This document shows positions 41,411-44,465 of a stretch of DNA of 44,465 nt, one piece after another. The stretch comes from Candidatus Poribacteria bacterium (GTDB lineage: Bacteria > Poribacteria > WGA-4E > WGA-3G). A program made the translations under genes and the position numbers. The stretch lies in assembly GCA_021295715.1 (NCBI GenBank), contig JAGWBV010000013.1, positions 1-44,465 on the forward strand, in the 5' to 3' direction. The notes under the pieces were generated by a model, which saw nothing but the letters and a program-made list of their open reading frames with translations, was not told the DNA's origin and made no database searches. How positions within the stretch are numbered: position 1 is the first letter of the stretch; each line of letters opens with the position of its first letter.

Positions 41411-42385
41411 ATGATCCGCTACATCACCTTTCTGATCTTATTCTGTATCGGTGGTAACGCGTCTGCCCAAACGCTCATTGATTCTATCATCGCGGTCGTC
41501 AACGAGGATGCGATCACACGCAGCGAACTCGAAGATGAATTTCGGATCGCTACAGTCTTTTTGGGAACACGCCCGGATGCGCCACCAAGTGCTGGCGAGA
41601 AACGCGCGACACTCAATACCATTATCAACCGCAAATTCGTCCTACAAGAAGCCGAACGACGCGGCATCGTTGTAACCGAGCGTGAAACACAAGTCGCCGC
41701 AAAAACAGCAGAAATTTCCGCCAAATATGCTTCGGAGACAGCGTTCCAAAACGCTTTGGAGCAGTCCGAATTGGAAAAAGCGGCAATAGAAGCATGGGTC
41801 TACGAGCAGTTGATTTACGATGAATTCTTTCGCCGCATCTTCTTCAACGCCATCAACAGCGAAGAGGTGGCGAGGTTAGCCAAGTCATATTACAATGCCA
41901 ATGGTTCTGAGTTTATTGTGCCACCGACAGTTACCTTCAAATCATTACTTATTTCTATCCCGAAAGATGGATCCGAGGTAGAAAAACAGGCGGACGAGGA
42001 CCTGGTGCGAAAACTCAATGAACGTTTACAACAGAACGAGACCTTTCAGGCAGTACGTGAAATTTATGAAAAACAGTTAGAACTCAGATTCGAGGTCGCA
42101 ACGCTTGAAATTGATACCCCCTTAGGGGCTATCGTAACGAAATTACAAGTTTCTGAACGGAGTACACCCCTCCGCCTCTCGGAGGGATACCAAATCGTTG
42201 AACGCATTCGGAATAACTCAGCGTATCAAAAAACGTATGAAGAAGTCAGTGAGGAAATCACAGAGCGGATTCGGCAGAATTTGGCAAACGAACAGTTTGA
42301 GGCGTGGTTAATCAGACGGAAAGAAGAGGAAACTTGGCATATTTTGGATGATGAACTTGCCCAGGAAGAGAGCGAGGAGAGGTAA
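41411..42385 (+). CDS. SurA/PpiD-like periplasmic chaperone
   Basis: A 324-residue exported protein. Residues 1-19 are the signal peptide (ending ASA). The mature start TLIDSIIAVVNEDAITRSELEDEF is the classical SurA N-terminal sequence (VxVVNDxxITxSEL), followed by RATLNTIINRKFVLQEAERRGI, and helices to about residue 170. The rest (TVTFKSLLISIPKDGSEVEKQ, LRLSEGYQIVERI) resembles a single parvulin-type rotamase region that is poorly conserved, so isomerase activity is uncertain. SurA helps outer-membrane proteins fold. The gene starts one base after the dehydratase stop and ends four bases before the TPR gene, so they form an operon. Confidence 0.8.
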   Translation: MIRYITFLILFCIGGNASAQTLIDSIIAVVNEDAITRSELEDEFRIATVFLGTRPDAPPSAGEKRATLNTIINRKFVLQEAERRGIVVTERETQVAAKTAEISAKYASETAFQNALEQSELEKAAIEAWVYEQLIYDEFFRRIFFNAINSEEVARLAKSYYNANGSEFIVPPTVTFKSLLISIPKDGSEVEKQADEDLVRKLNERLQQNETFQAVREIYEKQLELRFEVATLEIDTPLGAIVTKLQVSERSTPLRLSEGYQIVERIRNNSAYQKTYEEVSEEITERIRQNLANEQFEAWLIRRKEEETWHILDDELAQEESEER

Positions 42386-42389
42386 ACGG

Positions 42390-44033
42390 ATGCGGTGCAA
42401 TCTACCTCGAAAACGTGATACAGGGAGAAAAAACACAACTGGATGGGGACCTTTTGTCATTGTTACGCTTCTGTTTATGCTCGCTGCGTTGGCATCTGGA
42501 GACGATATAGCGGACTACCCTAAAGAATTCCAGAAGCAGTTGAAAGATGCCCAACATGCATTTCAAGCGGAGGACTGGCACGAGGCACTCCGTTTATATC
42601 AGGCACTCGCCAAAAAGGCACCAGATTTTCCGATTGTCTATATCGGCGCGGGAGATGCTGCCGCAAAACTGCCGGATTATCCCTCCGCTATCACTGCTTT
42701 CCAACATGCCTTGCGACTCCTTTCAACACACCCCCAAGGTGATATTACAATATCCCGCCTACAACTTACAGTGCAAGGCAAACTCGCTGCTGCATATCAT
42801 CGCAATAAACAACTCGATGAAGCCGACACATGGTTCCAAAAAGCCGTTAAAAGTGCAGGCGAAGATGCCCCCGTGGCATGGTATCTTGCCTTAGGACAGA
42901 TTGAAACTGAGCGTGGAAACTTAGAGCAAGCACGCAGATACTATATCGTTGCTGTGCAGCTACATCCAGAAACGACCGCTGCCTACAATAACCTTGGGCA
43001 CATTCTTCTCAAACTCAACCGTATCGACGAAGCCGATGCCGTATTTCGGGAAGCACTCACGCAAGACGAGACACTTGCAAGTGCCGCCTTCGGGCGCGGT
43101 GAAATTGGTGCCAGACGCGGACACTACGCCGTCGCCCAACGTTTCTATGAACGTGCCATCCGATATACCCCAGATGAACCTATCTTTTACAAATCGCTCG
43201 CAGATGTTCTCCGTAATATGGGGAACAATGGAGACGCTGAAGTTGCCGAAGCACGTTATCGCCGCACGCTGGCGGAACGCTACCGTCGCCAAGCACACTG
43301 GTTCCTTGAAAAAGGACAACCACAGAATGCTTTAACACCCTTACAAAAGGCATTTGAAACGGATGAAACCTTTAGTCCCGCTTTGAAAGATTACGCCTAC
43401 GTCCAGATGCAACTCGGCAAGTTCGCAGATGCAAAGCAAATGTACCAACGTGTCCTCACGATAGAGCCTGCTTCACGTCAGGCACTTCTGCACCTCGGCA
43501 TGATAGAAGATAGACTCGGAAACCAAGCCGCAGCGGTTTCACACTATCTCTCGCTTATCCGACACGAACCGGATTTTATGGACACCTACGTTCAACTCGC
43601 AAACTTGCACGAGAGGTCGGAGGACTTACAAGCTTCCGTAAACGCGCTCACGATGGGGATACAACACGAACCGACATGGGCACCCGGATACTTGTGGCGT
43701 GGAAAGATTTACCAAAAACAGAATGAATCCAGCATAGCAGAAACCGATTTCCGTCGCGCCATTCAACTCGCGCCAGATGTCCCGTTTCCGAAAGCGGCAT
43801 TAGCGTCGCTACTTGCAACGGAAAATAGGGAACTTGACGAGGCACTCACCCTTGCCGAAATCGCCGTTAAAAGCGAAGACCAACCGACACATCGCGCCAC
43901 ACTTGCTTTCGTCTATTATCGTCTCAACCGAATTTCTGATGCGCGTCGTGAAATTGAAACTGCTTTCGCACAAGCTCCGAAAAACCCCTATATTTTGAGA
44001 ATTCGGTCAGAAATCCTAAAAGCCGATCCATAG
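42390..44033 (+). CDS. Envelope TPR-repeat protein
   Basis: A 547-residue protein. ATG at 42390 follows AGAGG by seven bases and begins four bases after the SurA-like stop. An N-terminal basic stretch and a hydrophobic segment (WGPFVIVTLLFMLAALASG, about residues 20-38) form a signal peptide or membrane anchor. Residues about 45-545 are a long series of tetratricopeptide repeats (AFQAEDWHEALRLYQALAKKAPDFPIVY, YNNLGHILLKLNRIDEADAVFREAL, LWRGKIYQKQNESSIAETDFRRAIQLAP). It is probably a periplasmic scaffold, and its linkage to SurA suggests a role in envelope assembly. No catalytic domain was seen. Confidence 0.83.
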   Translation: MRCNLPRKRDTGRKNTTGWGPFVIVTLLFMLAALASGDDIADYPKEFQKQLKDAQHAFQAEDWHEALRLYQALAKKAPDFPIVYIGAGDAAAKLPDYPSAITAFQHALRLLSTHPQGDITISRLQLTVQGKLAAAYHRNKQLDEADTWFQKAVKSAGEDAPVAWYLALGQIETERGNLEQARRYYIVAVQLHPETTAAYNNLGHILLKLNRIDEADAVFREALTQDETLASAAFGRGEIGARRGHYAVAQRFYERAIRYTPDEPIFYKSLADVLRNMGNNGDAEVAEARYRRTLAERYRRQAHWFLEKGQPQNALTPLQKAFETDETFSPALKDYAYVQMQLGKFADAKQMYQRVLTIEPASRQALLHLGMIEDRLGNQAAAVSHYLSLIRHEPDFMDTYVQLANLHERSEDLQASVNALTMGIQHEPTWAPGYLWRGKIYQKQNESSIAETDFRRAIQLAPDVPFPKAALASLLATENRELDEALTLAEIAVKSEDQPTHRATLAFVYYRLNRISDARREIETAFAQAPKNPYILRIRSEILKADP

Positions 44034-44069
44034 AATCAACTTCCAAATAATGACTCCTGCGTTTTTTTC

Positions 44070-44098
44070 TTGAAAATTAAAGCAGAAAATAGTATAAT
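44070..44098 (+). promoter_or_regulatory. Strong sigma-70-type promoter of the repeat lipoprotein
   Basis: -35 TTGAAA (44070-44075), 17-base spacer, perfect -10 TATAAT (44093-44098). Expected start near 44105, giving a leader of about 150 bases before ATG 44255; that long leader holds no other gene. Confidence 0.65.
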
Positions 44099-44254
44099 TC
44101 ATCAAGATTGTATGGTACATGAACTTGGAGAGTCATATTCTAACCTGAACAGGCTTTATTGTCTCGAAGCTGCATCATGAGATTCATGGCTCTTCCATAA
44201 CTATTTACTTTAGTATATAGAATAAGGAAGTATTCAGTATAAGGAGCACTAACA

Positions 44255-44465
44255 ATGTTAAAGTTTCAGATGATTTTAATCGCCATTTTGGTTTGTTGTT
44301 TTGCCTTTGTATCCTGTGACAGAGCTCAGCAGATCATGACACCGGTTACGGATGACATGATGACAGAAAGTGACTCGGAAATGATGGACGGCACCATGAT
44401 GGATGACGGCACCATGATGGATGACGGCACCATGATGGATGACGGCACCATGATGGATGACGGCA
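44255..44465 (+). CDS. Lipoprotein with Met/Asp repeats (3' end outside window)
   Basis: A partial gene: ATG at 44255, eight bases after AAGGAG, open to the window end. Residues 1-21 are a lipoprotein signal (LIAILVCCFAFVSC, Cys21). Then comes an acidic, methionine-rich segment (DRAQQIMTPVTDDMMTESDSEMMDGT), and from 44396 an exact hexapeptide repeat MMDDGT encoded by an 18-base unit. The Asp-Gly-rich repeat might bind calcium or copper. No family is recognised. Repeat number may vary between strains. Confidence 0.65.
   Translation, partial: MLKFQMILIAILVCCFAFVSCDRAQQIMTPVTDDMMTESDSEMMDGTMMDDGTMMDDGTMMDDGTMMDDG
44381..44465 (+). repeat. 18-base tandem repeat in the lipoprotein gene
   Basis: The unit ATGATGGATGACGGCACC occurs exactly at 44396-44413, 44414-44431 and 44432-44449, with 16 bases of a fourth unit before the window ends. 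A 15-base shortened unit (ATGATGGACGGCACC) precedes them at 44381-44395. The frame is kept (18 = six codons), so the array can lengthen or shorten without breaking the protein. Confidence 0.9.

Overview
The window looks like a piece of a Candidatus Poribacteria (or closely related PVC/Poribacteria-like) genome. This is inferred from gene content: secreted LamG-type proteins, dockerin-tailed glycosidase-like proteins, several Gfo/Idh/MocA oxidoreductases, a phytanoyl-CoA dioxygenase-type enzyme, SDRs, a DUF6785-type membrane protein and many small dispersed hairpin repeats. No rRNA, tRNA or CRISPR array was seen, so the assignment is not proven.

Layout. (1) 1-3.9 kb is a replicon-like module: the 3' end of a Rep_3-type initiator gene on +, a MazEF-like toxin-antitoxin pair, a compact tyrosine recombinase and a complete Rep_3 initiator on -, followed by 22-bp-spaced iterons and a half-iteron in the rep leader. 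(2) 4.0-9.3 kb holds three secreted TIM-barrel glycosidase-like genes with two-repeat dockerin tails; two are a tandem duplication, one copy broken by a 22-nt deletion. (3) 9.4-14.1 kb holds a ceramidase-like protein, a luciferase-like flavoprotein, a repeat cluster, and two frameshifted genes (a substrate-binding lipoprotein and a HAD phosphatase). (4) 14.2-24.7 kb holds one Gfo/Idh/MocA gene, then a two-gene defence-type operon (PD-(D/E)xK nuclease-STAND NTPase-repeat protein of 1306 aa plus a 269-aa protein with a HEPN-like motif), then four tandem Gfo/Idh/MocA paralogues. (5) 24.8-33.5 kb is a run of secreted proteins with different front domains (LamG, 3-keto-disaccharide-hydrolase-like, CBM9-like) that end in almost the same short C-terminal motif, K-L-x-x-T-W-G-x-L-K plus 0-4 residues. 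A PhyH enzyme, an SDR, a tiny membrane protein and a methyltransferase-HNH fusion are interspersed. (6) 33.6-44.5 kb holds a multi-pass membrane protein, a second SDR, an acetoacetate-decarboxylase-like protein, a Cu/Zn-SOD-like lipoprotein with an altered zinc site, a TPR-UPF0175 fusion, an enolase-superfamily dehydratase, a SurA-like protein, a TPR protein and the start of a lipoprotein with an 18-bp tandem repeat.

Reading it together: much of the window fits uptake, binding and breakdown of glycans or sugar acids. Secreted glycosidase-like and LamG/CBM proteins would act outside, and Gfo/Idh/MocA dehydrogenases, SDRs and a rhamnonate-dehydratase-like enzyme inside. Mobile or conflict modules (plasmid-like Rep/iteron/TA, STAND-HEPN, methyltransferase-HNH) are inserted among them. 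The two strongest candidates for undescribed biology are the shared W-G C-terminal tag and the STAND-nuclease/HEPN pair. Functions are read from motifs by eye; no database search was run.
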